DNA of 64,000 nucleotides from Pseudosporangium ferrugineum (GTDB taxonomy: Bacteria; Actinomycetota; Actinomycetes; Mycobacteriales; Micromonosporaceae): positions 1 through 64,000 of the forward strand of contig NZ_PVZG01000016.1 in assembly GCF_003002065.1 (NCBI RefSeq). Direction: 5' to 3'. A program made the translations under genes and the position numbers. Below are positions 45,884-54,758 of the stretch, piece by piece. Position 1 is the first letter of the stretch. Every line of letters starts with the position of its first letter. The notes beneath the pieces were generated by a model. It saw nothing but the letters and a program-made list of their open reading frames with translations. It did not search any database and had not been told where the DNA came from.

Positions 45884-46635
45884 GCGCGCCCCGCGTCGCC
45901 ATCGTGACGGGCTCGAGCTCCGGGATCGGGGAGGGCATCGCCCGCGCGCTCGCGGCCGAGGGCTACGCCGTCGTGGTGACCTCGTCCACCTCGGTCGACG
46001 CCGGTGAGCGGCTCGCGGCCGAACTCCCGGGGGCGAGCTACGTCCGGGCCGACATCGCCGACCCCTCCGACGCCGTACGCCTGGTGGAGACGACCGTGGC
46101 GCGGCACGGCCGGCTCGACCTGCTGGTGAACAACGCCGGGGTGTCGCGGCCCGTCCCGCACACCGACCTGGATGCGGTCACCGCCGACGACTGGCACCGG
46201 ATCCTCGGCGTCAACGTCGTCGGGACGTGGCAGGTCTCCGTCGCCGCCGTGAAGGTCATGGAACCCGGCGGCCAGATCATCAACATCACCTCGGTGGGCG
46301 GCTCGCGGCCCCTCGGCAGCTCGATCCCGTACTCCGTCAGCAAGGCCGCGCTCGACCAGCTGACGAGGCTGCTGGCCAAGGCGGTGGGTCCGGGCATCCG
46401 GGTGAACGCGATCGCGCCGGGCCCGGTCGAGACCCGGCTGACCTCGGACAGCCTCGCCACGCGGGCCGCGCGCACCGCGGCGATGACACCGCTGGGCCGG
46501 CTCGGGCAGCCCTCCGACGTCGCCGCCATGGTCCTCGCGCTCGTCAAGGTCCCCTTCGTCACCGGTGAGGTGATCCGCGTCGACGGCGGCATCAACCTCG
46601 TCACCCACGTCGACACGCCCCGCGGCGACGCCTGA
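45880..46635 (+). CDS. short-chain dehydrogenase/reductase
   Basis: A classical SDR of 251 residues with the nucleotide motif TGSSSGIGEGIARAL, the structural NNAG in LLVNNAGVSRPV, catalytic Ser and Tyr-x-x-x-Lys in ITSVGGS and IPYSVSKAALDQL, and the C-terminal FVTGEVIRVDGGI. It would interconvert an alcohol and a ketone in the pathway. The GTG start overlaps the aldolase stop. Confidence 0.93.
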   Translation: MSAPRVAIVTGSSSGIGEGIARALAAEGYAVVVTSSTSVDAGERLAAELPGASYVRADIADPSDAVRLVETTVARHGRLDLLVNNAGVSRPVPHTDLDAVTADDWHRILGVNVVGTWQVSVAAVKVMEPGGQIINITSVGGSRPLGSSIPYSVSKAALDQLTRLLAKAVGPGIRVNAIAPGPVETRLTSDSLATRAARTAAMTPLGRLGQPSDVAAMVLALVKVPFVTGEVIRVDGGINLVTHVDTPRGDA

Positions 46636-46722
46636 TTCGGGGGGTGTGCGACTCCTATGGTCGCCACGGCCGGGAACGGCTCGGCTACCAGGACTTCCGC
46701 CGGCGGGGCGAGAGTCGATCCC

Positions 46723-47679
46723 ATGACCGATTCCATCGTTACCTCACCGCAGATGTCGCCGGAGCAGATCGAGGGGTTCCTGAGCCAGTTCGCCGAGGGC
46801 TGGGGGTCGACGTTGCGATCGCCCGTCTGGCACTCCCCGGCGGAGGCCGGCCTCGAGTTCGAGGAGGTCACCTTCCCCTCGCGGGACGGCGTGCCGCTGG
46901 AGGGCTGGTTCATCCCCTCGCCCGGCTCCGACAAGGTCGTCATCGCCAATCACCCGTTGTGGTTCTCCCGCTCCGGGCTCCCGGCCCATCTCGAGCCGTG
47001 GAAGTCGATCTGGGGGCCCACCGGCAACGACGTCGAGGTCGACTTCGTTCCCGACTACAAGATCCTGCACGACGCCGGCTATCACGTGCTCGCCTACGAC
47101 CTGCGAAACCTGGGTACGAGCGGCGCCGCGAACGGCGGTGTCATCACGGCCGGCGTGTACGAGGCCCGCGACGTGCTCGGTTCGCTGGCGTACGTCCGTG
47201 GCCGCGAGGACCTGAAGGGCGCGAGCATCGGCCTGTTCAGCCGGTGCATGGGCGCCAACGCCACCATGTTCGCGATGCGGACCGACCCGGCCGCGTTCCG
47301 TGACGTGCGCTGCCTGCTCGCACCGCAGCCGCTGTCGCCGCGGATCACGATCGAGCAGACCCTGAGCCTCGCCGGGATTCCGCTCGCCGGGCACATCGAC
47401 GATCTCGAGCAGCGGATCCGCCGCCACAACAGCCTCTACCTCGACGACATGTCGCCGGTGGAGCCCGCGCGCAGCGTCACCGTCCCGACGTTCCTCTACC
47501 AGGTACGCGACGACGTCCTGACCCGGCCGAGCGACGTCCAGGCGATCTTCGACAACATCCCCGTCGCGGACAAGCGGCTCTTCTGGATCGAGGGGTCGAC
47601 CCGGCGCTGGGACGGCTACCGCTACTTCGCGCAGAACCCCGGCCCGATGCTCGACTGGCTCGCCGAGCACATGGCCTGA
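46723..47679 (+). CDS. alpha/beta-hydrolase with a Cys nucleophile elbow
   Basis: The 318-residue protein starts at the ATG at 46723; the frame upstream is non-protein-like. It has the alpha/beta-hydrolase pattern VTFPSRDGVPLEGWFIPSPG, VVIANHPLWFSRSG and HVLAYDLRNLGTSGAA. The nucleophile elbow reads GLFSRCMGANA, so the expected nucleophile position is Cys175 instead of Ser, as in dienelactone hydrolases. The C-terminal VTVPTFLYQVRDDVLTRPSDV carries the acid. It lies 87 bp after the SDR and closes the plus arm. A lactone or thioester substrate would suit. Confidence 0.85.
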   Translation: MTDSIVTSPQMSPEQIEGFLSQFAEGWGSTLRSPVWHSPAEAGLEFEEVTFPSRDGVPLEGWFIPSPGSDKVVIANHPLWFSRSGLPAHLEPWKSIWGPTGNDVEVDFVPDYKILHDAGYHVLAYDLRNLGTSGAANGGVITAGVYEARDVLGSLAYVRGREDLKGASIGLFSRCMGANATMFAMRTDPAAFRDVRCLLAPQPLSPRITIEQTLSLAGIPLAGHIDDLEQRIRRHNSLYLDDMSPVEPARSVTVPTFLYQVRDDVLTRPSDVQAIFDNIPVADKRLFWIEGSTRRWDGYRYFAQNPGPMLDWLAEHMA

Positions 47680-47686
47680 CGGCGCG

Positions 47687-47712
47687 GGAGGGCGGGCGCC
47701 GGCCCGCCCTCC
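47687..47712 (+). terminator. terminator closing the plus arm of the catabolic island
   Basis: A perfect 11-bp stem (47687-47697 with 47702-47712) and a 4-nt loop, starting 7 bp after the hydrolase stop codon. Confidence 0.75.
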
Positions 47713-47779
47713 GCGGTCACTTCGGCCGCGGGCTCTCCGGACCCTGGCGCAAATCCTGGGCGTACGAAAGACTCCGGGC

Positions 47780-48586
47780 ATGCGTGATCTCCCCCGCCGC
47801 TGGGCCTGGCTGGGCGTGCTCGTCATCGGGCTCGCGCTCTACGTCATCGTCCTCAGGACCCTGGTCCGGACGCAGAACCCCAACTTCATCCCGTCGCTGC
47901 TGCTGCTCGGCGCGACCGTGGTGCCGCTGGCCTTCCTGACCTTCGCCCAGGCCCGGACCGGGCGCTGGCAGGTACCCGCCTCCGCGCTCGTGGTGGCCGC
48001 GTTCTTCGGCGGCGTGATCGGGGTGGTGGTCGCGGGCACGCTGGAGTACGACGCGCTGCGCGGCCTCGGCGCGCTCCCCATGCTCTTCGTCGCCCTGATC
48101 GAGGAGTCGGCGAAGATGATCGTCCCGGTCGTGCTGCTCTTCACCCTGCTGGCCCGGCGCGGGCGGCGGCTGCCGTCGGACGGGCTGGTCATCGGGGTGG
48201 CGTCCGGCATGGGCTTCGCCGCCCTCGAGACCATGGGCTACGGCTTCACCGCCCTGCTCGACTCGCGCGGCAACATCGGCGCGGTCCAGGAGACGCTGTT
48301 CGTCCGCGGCCTGACCGCCCCCGCCGGCCACACCGCCTGGACGGGCCTGACCTGCGGCGCCCTCTGGGCCCTGGTCGCCTCGCCGACGGGCCGGAAGCTG
48401 CTCGCCTTCCTCGGCACCTTCGCCGGCGCGGTCGCGATGCACACGGCATGGGACACGTTCGGCGGCGTCCTCCCGTTCGTCATCCTGGCGATCCTGAGCC
48501 TGGGCTGGCTGTTCGTCGCCCTGCACCGCTACCGGACGTTCGCCGAGCACACCCAGTGGGCACCCCGGGAACCGCTCACCACCTAG
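47780..48586 (+). CDS. PrsW-family intramembrane protease
   Basis: The 268-residue protein has about eight membrane segments. PrsW-type catalytic features are the glutamate pair in LFVALIEESAKMIVPVV, the segment GFAALETMGYGFTALL, and His-containing motifs PAGHTAWTGLTCGALW and AVAMHTAWDT. In Bacillus, PrsW cuts an anti-sigma factor. Many actinomycete homologues exist without known target. No anti-sigma gene is adjacent. It stands alone, 100 bp after the catabolic arm's terminator. Confidence 0.9.
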   Translation: MRDLPRRWAWLGVLVIGLALYVIVLRTLVRTQNPNFIPSLLLLGATVVPLAFLTFAQARTGRWQVPASALVVAAFFGGVIGVVVAGTLEYDALRGLGALPMLFVALIEESAKMIVPVVLLFTLLARRGRRLPSDGLVIGVASGMGFAALETMGYGFTALLDSRGNIGAVQETLFVRGLTAPAGHTAWTGLTCGALWALVASPTGRKLLAFLGTFAGAVAMHTAWDTFGGVLPFVILAILSLGWLFVALHRYRTFAEHTQWAPREPLTT

Positions 48587-48691
48587 GAGTTCCTACGCAT
48601 ATCTGCTAATAGCACCGCTTCGTCCCTTCCTGCGAGCCTCATGGCGAGGTCCGACGCCCGGCCGACCGGGCGACGAGGGAAGGAAGAAGCG

Positions 48692-49249
48692 ATGTCCAGC
48701 TTGATTGCGAAGGTGCTGTGGCCGGCGATGGAGAAGCTGGAGCCCGGCTCGCTGCTCGGCGGGATCCTCGCCGACAAGCCCGGCTACCACAACACCCGGG
48801 ACCGGCTGCGGCAGCAGGGACGCCGGTGGGACTACTCCATCCGCTGGCCGAGGGACCGCCGGGGACCGGGCGACGAGGCCGCCGCCATCGACTGGACGTT
48901 CCCCGACGCCCAGGCCGGCCACTTCGGCACCATCGCCCGCTACAGCAAGCGGCTCCGGGACGCCGGCCGGGTCGAGGATCCGCGGACGTACGCGATGCGG
49001 GAGTTCTACGGCAACACCGACCGGGACCGCGAGGTCGAGGGCTGGGACTTCGTCCGGGACAAGGTCGCCCACTCGAGCGATGACACCCACCTGTGGCACA
49101 TCCACATCAGCGTGCGGCGGGCGTACGTGAACGACCGGAAGGCGATCGACGCGATCGTGTCGATCCTCAGTGGTGAGTCGCTGACCGACTGGCAGCGCCG
49201 ATGGGACGCCCGGCCCCGGGCCGCCACCGCGGCCCGCGTGCTCGGCTGA
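48692..49249 (+). CDS. uncharacterised protein with C-terminal WHIHIS motif
   Basis: The 185-residue protein begins at the ATG at 48692 (MSSLIAKVLWPAMEKLEPGS) after GAAGGAAG. The core has GYHNTRDRL, YSIRWPRDRRGPGDEAAAIDWTF, EFYGNTDRDREVEGWDFVRD and SSDDTHLWHIHISVRRAYV. The Asp in AAAIDWTF and the WHIHIS end resemble the metal-site halves of M15-type peptidoglycan peptidases, but the first His of the usual S-x-H-x-x-G-x-A-x-D motif is not visible. Phage lysin-like origin is possible. Its neighbour 34 bp downstream is the large frameshifted gene. Confidence 0.7.
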   Translation: MSSLIAKVLWPAMEKLEPGSLLGGILADKPGYHNTRDRLRQQGRRWDYSIRWPRDRRGPGDEAAAIDWTFPDAQAGHFGTIARYSKRLRDAGRVEDPRTYAMREFYGNTDRDREVEGWDFVRDKVAHSSDDTHLWHIHISVRRAYVNDRKAIDAIVSILSGESLTDWQRRWDARPRAATAARVLG

Positions 49250-49283
49250 CCGCTCACCCGCCCGTCCACGTCAGGAGATCGCC

Positions 49284-51738
49284 ATGCCCGAGGACCGTCC
49301 CGCCCCGCTCGTCGACCTGGAACCGGCCGGCAAACCCGTCTACCTCAAGTACGACCTGCCCGATCCGCGCTCGTTCTCCGCCCGCAGCTACATCGATCTG
49401 GACCTGCCCCGCGAGGCCTTCCGGGAGGTCCGGCCGGGCGTCGCCGCCGCGCCGGACGAGGGCGGGGCGACGATCAACGGCGAGGAGTCCGGCGTACGCG
49501 CGGCGCCGGCGATTCAGGTTCCCGACTCCGTGTCGGTGCCCGCCGACGGCGACCCCGCGGCCCCGCCGATCGTGGCGCCGGGCGAGCGGCTGACCGCCGA
49601 GCTGGCCGCGCTGACCCGGCAGGACGTGGCCGACCTCGCCCGCGCCGGCCGGCAGGTGCGGGTGTACCGGACGATCACCGGCCAGCTCGACTACCGGACG
49701 GCCGCCGGGCCGCCGAGCCCCGGCCCCCGTCCGGCGGGGGCGGGCCGGGGCCGCGCTCCTGCCGCCCGGGCCGCCGGACCCGCCGGAGCCCGGGGACGGC
49801 GGCGGCACCTGGACCCCGTCGCTGCACGTCTTCATCGACTCGCCGGCCGGCGGCTCCGGCCCGCACACCGGTCCCGCCTCCGGGCTCACCCTCACCGTGA
49901 GCGGGCGGTGGACGGCGCCACGGGTGCCCGGCGTTCCGGCGATCGAGGTGACCGCGCCGGGTGCCACGGCGGCGGGCGCGGTGCAGGTGACCCACGGGCG
50001 GTTCCGGGCGGACCTCCGGATCCCGGCGAGCGGGCAGCACACCGTCACCGTCAGGGGGACGATCGAGGCGACCGGCACGGAAGGGGAGCCCGTCACGGTC
50101 ACCGACACCGCGACGGCGACCGTACGCGTGGAGCTCGACGCGACCGACCCGGCGCCGCCCGCCACGCCGCCGGCCGCGGTCTTCGAGAGCCCGGCGGATC
50201 GCGCCGTCGTCCTGACCCAGCACGGCACCGCCAAGGTGCCCGTACGGGGCCGGACCACGGCCGGCGCGGGCCGGACCGTCACGGTCGTGCAGCTCGGCAC
50301 GGGCGAGGAGACGATCCCGGTGAAGCCCGCCGAGGACGGCACCTGGGCGGCCGAGGTCGTGCTGTCGGGCGCCGGCGAACGCATGCTGTCGGCGGTCGCG
50401 GTGGACGACCGCGGCGTCGCCTCCCAGCCCGCCCGGCGGACCGTGTCCCTCAGCGACCAGCTGCCGTTCCGCCGCCTGCTGAGCCGGCTGCTGCTCGTCG
50501 AGACGCTCACCATGTCGGTGATGCCGTCCGCCTGCGCGCCGGGCCGGGTGGTCCGCACGATGTCGCTCGCCCCGGGCGAGAAGACGCAGATCAGCGTGAA
50601 GTCGTACACGCGGACGGAGACCGAGCGCAAGGAGGCCGCCAGCATCGTCGACTCCAACGCGACCGAGTGCGTGGGCCAGTTCACCCAGGCGTTGCAGGAG
50701 CAGCAGAGCAGCACGGCGGCGCACGCCGAGGCGCAGAACTACAAGATCAATGGCTCCGCGGAGGCCAGCTGGGGCTGGGGGCGGGCGAGCATCAGCGGCG
50801 AGTACAGCGGCTCCGCCAACTCCACCCGCCAGGAGACGACGGCCAACGTCCTCAATGCGGTGCGGGTCCACTCCGACAAGGCGTCCGCCAACCGTACGGT
50901 CACGGTGAACACCGAGTCGCGGGCGCAGCAGCAGTCCGGCACCGAGGAGTCCGTGACCCGCGAGATCGCCAACATCAACGCCTCGTGCGCGCTGACCGTG
51001 GTGTTCCGCCAGCTCAACCAGGCGTACCTGACGGTCGTCCACCTGACCAACGTGAGGGTGGCGTTCTACACCGAGGACCTGATGCTCGACGCGCAGGGCC
51101 GGCCGCAGTACCTGCCCGAACCCGATCCCGTCACGAAGCAGCGGGTGCTCGACATCCGCCGTACCTATCGGGAGGTGTCGCTGCCCGAGCTCGACGGCCT
51201 GCTGCTCGAGGCGGTCGGCGAGGACTACCGGGAACGCGTACGGCGGGCGATCCTGCACGCGCTCTCCGGGATTCCCGATCACCAGGACCGGCTGCAGCGC
51301 GCGTACGAGGCGGTCGTGCCCACCGCGGAGGACGGCACTCCGGTGCCCGCCGGCAGGTATCTGCGGTTCCCCCGTGACCTGCGGACCACCGTGGTCGACC
51401 CGATGAGCGGCAGGTCCGTCGAGGTGCCCGGCATCGTGCTGGCGCACAGTCACGTCACCAACCAGACCGACAGCCTGGTGGCCAGCATGCTGCTGGACCC
51501 GGGGAACGGGCTGGACCCGTATTCGCGGAACCTACAGGCGATGGCGATCGAGGAGCAGCGGATCGGCATCGCCGAGCGGCAGGCCGCGCTGGACCGGCAG
51601 GCGCTGGCGCGGCGCATCGTCGCCGAGAAGGACGAGGCGGCGGCGGCCGTCTTCGCCAGGGTCTTCCCGGCGACGCCGCCGGCACCGGGCCCGGCCGGGC
51701 AGCCGGTGCCGGCCCCCGTCTCGCAGCCGGTGCCGTGA
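49284..51738 (+). pseudogene. large uncharacterised beta-rich protein, apparent frameshift near 49690-49770
   Basis: The first ~140 residues (MPEDRPAPLVDLEPAGKPVY, YIDLDLPREAFREVRPG) are in one frame. From about 49750 protein-like sequence continues in the next frame (SLHVFIDSPAGGSG, then two Ig-like domains, TMSVMPSACAPGRVVRTMSLAPGEKTQISVKSY, a Gln/Glu/Ser-rich helical region, and CALTVVFRQLNQAYLTVVHLTNVRVAFY) to the stop at 51738. The switch equals one extra base inside a C/G homopolymer-rich stretch, so it could be a sequencing error, a real mutation or recoding. Joined, the product would be about 817 residues. I do not recognise the family. The last bases overlap the next gene (GTGA), which suggests the pair is functional. 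Confidence 0.7.
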
Positions 51739-53336
51739 ACACGCCGGACGCACGGGCGGCCGTGCTCACCGCGGTGCCGGGCGGGCGGGCGGCGACGCCC
51801 ACGACGGCCGTCCCCGACCGGTCCGCGGTCACGGTCTCGGACGCGGTGGTGCCCGGTCCCGGCGCGCTGCTCGGCCTGGACCAGCTCGTCGTCGCCCTGG
51901 CGGAGCTCGGCCGGGCGCTGGACCCGCTCGGCGACGAGCTGAAGCTACGCGTCGGCGGCACGATCCTGGCCCACCCGGTGGTGTTCGCCGTCTCCTTCGT
52001 CGAGGGCCTGGTGACCGAGGTGCTGACCACGGTCTGGCACGTCGTCCAGCTCGTCGCCGAGGCGGTCGTCTGGATCCTCGAGCTCGCCGGGTGCGTGCTG
52101 GCCGCCGAGGCGGTGGAGCTGATGTCGCTCGACGAGTTGAAGGCCTGGGTGCTGGCCCGCGAGGTGTGCGCGCCGGTACGCCGGGCCGTGGTGGTGCTCG
52201 CCGGCGTGCTGCGTACCGGCCTGGAGCTGGCCGGCGTGCTGGAGCAGGTCGCCGACGTCGCGGGCCGGCGGCCGGGCCGGGACTGGGGAACCGTCGTGGA
52301 GGAACGCGTCCGGGCGGTCACCGTGGCGGCCCGGGTGCTGGCCCGCAACGCCGACCGGTTCCGGCCCGTGCTGCGGGCCTACGCGGACGACCCGGCCGCG
52401 GTCGGCGAGGCGCTCGGTCGGCTCGCCGGCGTCGCGGCAACCGTGCTCGTGCCCGAGCTGGACCCGCTCGTCCTGGCCGCGCGGGCGCTCAAGGTCCGTA
52501 CGGCGGCGCGGTTCGTGGAGCCGCTCCGCGAGACGGCCGGCGCGCTGCCGTCCGGGCGCGAGACGGCGTTGCTCGACGGGGCGCTCGACGACCTGGTCGA
52601 GGGCGTCGCCGAGGAGTTCCGGCGCCGGGGCCGGCCCTCCCCGTACGCGACCGGCCCGTCCCGGCGGGTGCTGACCGACCTGGAGAGCATCCTCGGCGCC
52701 GGCCGGGCGGTGGAGGAAGCGCGGCTGCTGCTGGAGGAGAGCTTCGTCCGGGCCGGCCGGAGGATCGATCTCAGGATCGGCTCCTACCGGGAGCTACGGA
52801 CGGAGGTCATGGTCGTCAACCGGCGGGGCAGGCTGGCCGCCCTGTTCGAGATGCATGCCGATCGGACGGCGCTCGCCGGGGCGGACGTGGCGGTGTGGCA
52901 GGGCGTACGCCGGGACCACTTCGCCCGGATCTGGGAGCGCGCGCACATCATCGACCGGCGGCTGACGAAGGCGCAGTTCGAGGCGGACCTCCGGGCGGTC
53001 ACCGGCTGGGCCGACGGCGAGGAGGCAGCCTGCATCGTGGTGACCGCGGCCGACCATCGGCTGAGCGTCGAGAAGCTGCTGCGCGAGAGCTTCGGCGGGC
53101 TACCGGAGGAGTTCAACCCGCACGAGCTGGAGTCGATCACCACGGCGTTCCGGAAGCTCACCATCACCGTGAAGGACGACGTGGCGACCGCCCACTATCT
53201 CGGGCGGTCCACCACGACGACGAGCCGGCTCGTACGGTGGATCGACGAACTCTGGCGCGGGTTCCCGCGGATCCACCGGGAGGTCGACCGGGTCCTCGGA
53301 CCCATCGTCGCCCAGCTGGAGAAGATGGGCCGCTGA
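51735..53336 (+). CDS. uncharacterised protein with hydrophobic helices and a C-terminal HNH-like motif
   Basis: This 533-residue protein starts at a GTG overlapping the preceding stop. Residues ~60-170 contain several amphipathic or hydrophobic helices (VVFAVSFVEGLVTEVLTTVW, VVWILELAGCVLAAEAVELM). Residues ~370-445 hold WERAHIIDRRL (His404) and, 37 residues on, VVTAADHRLS (His441). That spacing resembles the H-[IL]-[IV]-x-R-[FL] ... T-x-x-[DE]-H pattern I associate with HNH-type nuclease domains at the ends of polymorphic toxins. This is an inference. No immunity gene is obvious beside it, although the following gene is a regulator. Confidence 0.65.
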   Translation: MNTPDARAAVLTAVPGGRAATPTTAVPDRSAVTVSDAVVPGPGALLGLDQLVVALAELGRALDPLGDELKLRVGGTILAHPVVFAVSFVEGLVTEVLTTVWHVVQLVAEAVVWILELAGCVLAAEAVELMSLDELKAWVLAREVCAPVRRAVVVLAGVLRTGLELAGVLEQVADVAGRRPGRDWGTVVEERVRAVTVAARVLARNADRFRPVLRAYADDPAAVGEALGRLAGVAATVLVPELDPLVLAARALKVRTAARFVEPLRETAGALPSGRETALLDGALDDLVEGVAEEFRRRGRPSPYATGPSRRVLTDLESILGAGRAVEEARLLLEESFVRAGRRIDLRIGSYRELRTEVMVVNRRGRLAALFEMHADRTALAGADVAVWQGVRRDHFARIWERAHIIDRRLTKAQFEADLRAVTGWADGEEAACIVVTAADHRLSVEKLLRESFGGLPEEFNPHELESITTAFRKLTITVKDDVATAHYLGRSTTTTSRLVRWIDELWRGFPRIHREVDRVLGPIVAQLEKMGR

Positions 53337-53362
53337 GCCGCATCCTCGCCTGAATTATCATG

Positions 53363-53368
53363 TTTAAT
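53363..53368 (+). promoter_or_regulatory. candidate -10 box (TTTAAT) for the LuxR gene
   Basis: TTTAAT matches the TATAAT consensus at five of six positions and lies 6 nt before the ATG at 53375. A leaderless transcript and a start at that ATG, not at the earlier ATG at 53360, would follow. The surrounding 25 bp are unusually AT-rich. Confidence 0.4.
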
Positions 53369-53374
53369 CCAGGC

Positions 53375-54193
53375 ATGACGGCGCTGGCTGCTCGCGACTA
53401 CCGCCGGGTCCTGGACCTGGCGACCACCCTGATCGACGGTCTCACCACCGACAACTACCCGTTCCTCATCGCGGCGCAGCTCAACGAGTCGCTGCACGGC
53501 ACCGCGACGATCTTCATGGACCGCTACCACCTCTCGGCCGGCAGCACGGCGGGCGTCGCCTGGGCGCCCGACGAGATCGCGTCCATCCCCTGGCGGGAGC
53601 GGGCCCGCGACTTCGGCCCGCACCACCCGCTGGCCCGGGTGTTCTCCCGGCACAACGACACCGGGCCGCTGACCGTCAGCGACGTCACCGGCCCGCTGGC
53701 GTGGCGGACCACGTCCACGTACGACTCGTGCCGGCAGGACCTGGACGGCGGCATCCATCACCTGGCCCTGCCGCTGCCCAGCCCGAAGGGGGTCGCCACG
53801 GCGTTCCTGGTCTGCCGCTCCGGCCGCGACTTCACGCCGCGCGAACGGGCGATGGCGGCGCAGGTCCATCCCCTGCTGCTCGCGGTGAACCGGCACGCGA
53901 TCGAGGCCGGCCGCCTGCGGCAGCGCGTCGAGGCGGAGCGCGGGCCGGCCCACCCGGACGGCGAGCGGGCGGACCTGGGACTCACGCCCCGCGAGCTGAT
54001 GGTGCTGGCGCTGGCCGCCGAGGGGCTCACCGCCGCCACGATCGCGCGCCGGATGGGCATCTCCCCGCACACGGTCAACAAGCATCTCGAGAACGCGTAC
54101 CGCAAGTGCGGCACCCGGGACCGGTTGTCCACGGTTCTGCTCGTCCAGGGGCTCGGCCTTATTCCGCGGACGTCCGCTTCCAGTAGCCCATGA
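53375..54193 (+). CDS. LuxR-family transcriptional regulator
   Basis: The protein has 272 residues. Residues ~1-190 form a GAF-like sensory part without receiver motifs (DNYPFLIAAQLNESLHGTATIF, FGPHHPLARVFSRHND, ATAFLVCRSGRDFTPRERAM). The C-terminal LuxR HTH is LTPRELMVLALAAEGLTAATIARRMGISPHTVNKHLENAYRKCG. No phosphorylation site is visible. The ATG at 53375 was chosen because of the -10-like box. The 3' end overlaps the convergent siderophore-interacting protein remnant by 35 bp. It may control the preceding nuclease-motif gene. Confidence 0.88.
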   Translation: MTALAARDYRRVLDLATTLIDGLTTDNYPFLIAAQLNESLHGTATIFMDRYHLSAGSTAGVAWAPDEIASIPWRERARDFGPHHPLARVFSRHNDTGPLTVSDVTGPLAWRTTSTYDSCRQDLDGGIHHLALPLPSPKGVATAFLVCRSGRDFTPRERAMAAQVHPLLLAVNRHAIEAGRLRQRVEAERGPAHPDGERADLGLTPRELMVLALAAEGLTAATIARRMGISPHTVNKHLENAYRKCGTRDRLSTVLLVQGLGLIPRTSASSSP

Positions 54194-54758
54194 ACGCCAC
54201 CGCGCGCCGGTCCAGGCCGCGTTCGCCGACGAGGTGCCGGCGGAGCGAGACGACCGTGCCCGACTCGCCCGCCAGCCAGGCGTAGAAGGTGCCGGCCGCC
54301 TCCTCCGGCACGTCCCAGATCGGGCCGCCGGGGGCGGGCGGCGCGGCGGCGACCGTGGCTGCGGGGCCGCCGAGAACGGCCCGGACCGCGGGCTCGATCC
54401 GGTCGCCCGCGGCGCGTACCAGCCAGGTGATGTCGTGCGGGCCGCCGATGGGCAGGCGGTCCGCGTGGTGCGGCACCTCGAGGATCGCGCGCGCCGGGCG
54501 GTCCAGGCTCTCCAGGATCGAGGCCGCCGCGGGCAGGGCCGTCGCGTCCGCCGCGAGCAGGAGCAGGTCCGCCGTCGCCGGGGGTTTCCAGGCCACGTCG
54601 GTCACCGGATGGCCGTGGGCCGCGCCGATCATCACCACCGGGTCGCCGGGGGCCGCCGAGCCCGCCCAGCGCGACGCCGGCGAGGTGTCGCCGTGCAGCA
54701 CGAAGTCCACGTCGAGTTCGCAGACGGCCGGGCGGAAGGCGCGGACGGTGTAGATAAC
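54159..54758 (-). pseudogene. N-terminally truncated siderophore-interacting protein (SIP family)
   Basis: The frame encodes ~199 residues beginning YTVRAFRPAVCELDVDFVLHG right after a stop codon. The family's hallmark R-x-YTVR sits in the middle of the FAD domain, so about the first 80-100 residues of a usual ~280-residue protein are missing. The rest (SPASRWAGSAAPGD, DLLLLAADATALPAAASILESL, FYAWLAGESGTVVSLRRHLVGERGLDRRAVAFMGYW) is well preserved, including the NAD(P)-binding half. SIP enzymes reduce ferric siderophores. The upstream gene's stop codon abuts the remnant, consistent with a deletion that joined two genes. Confidence 0.75.
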
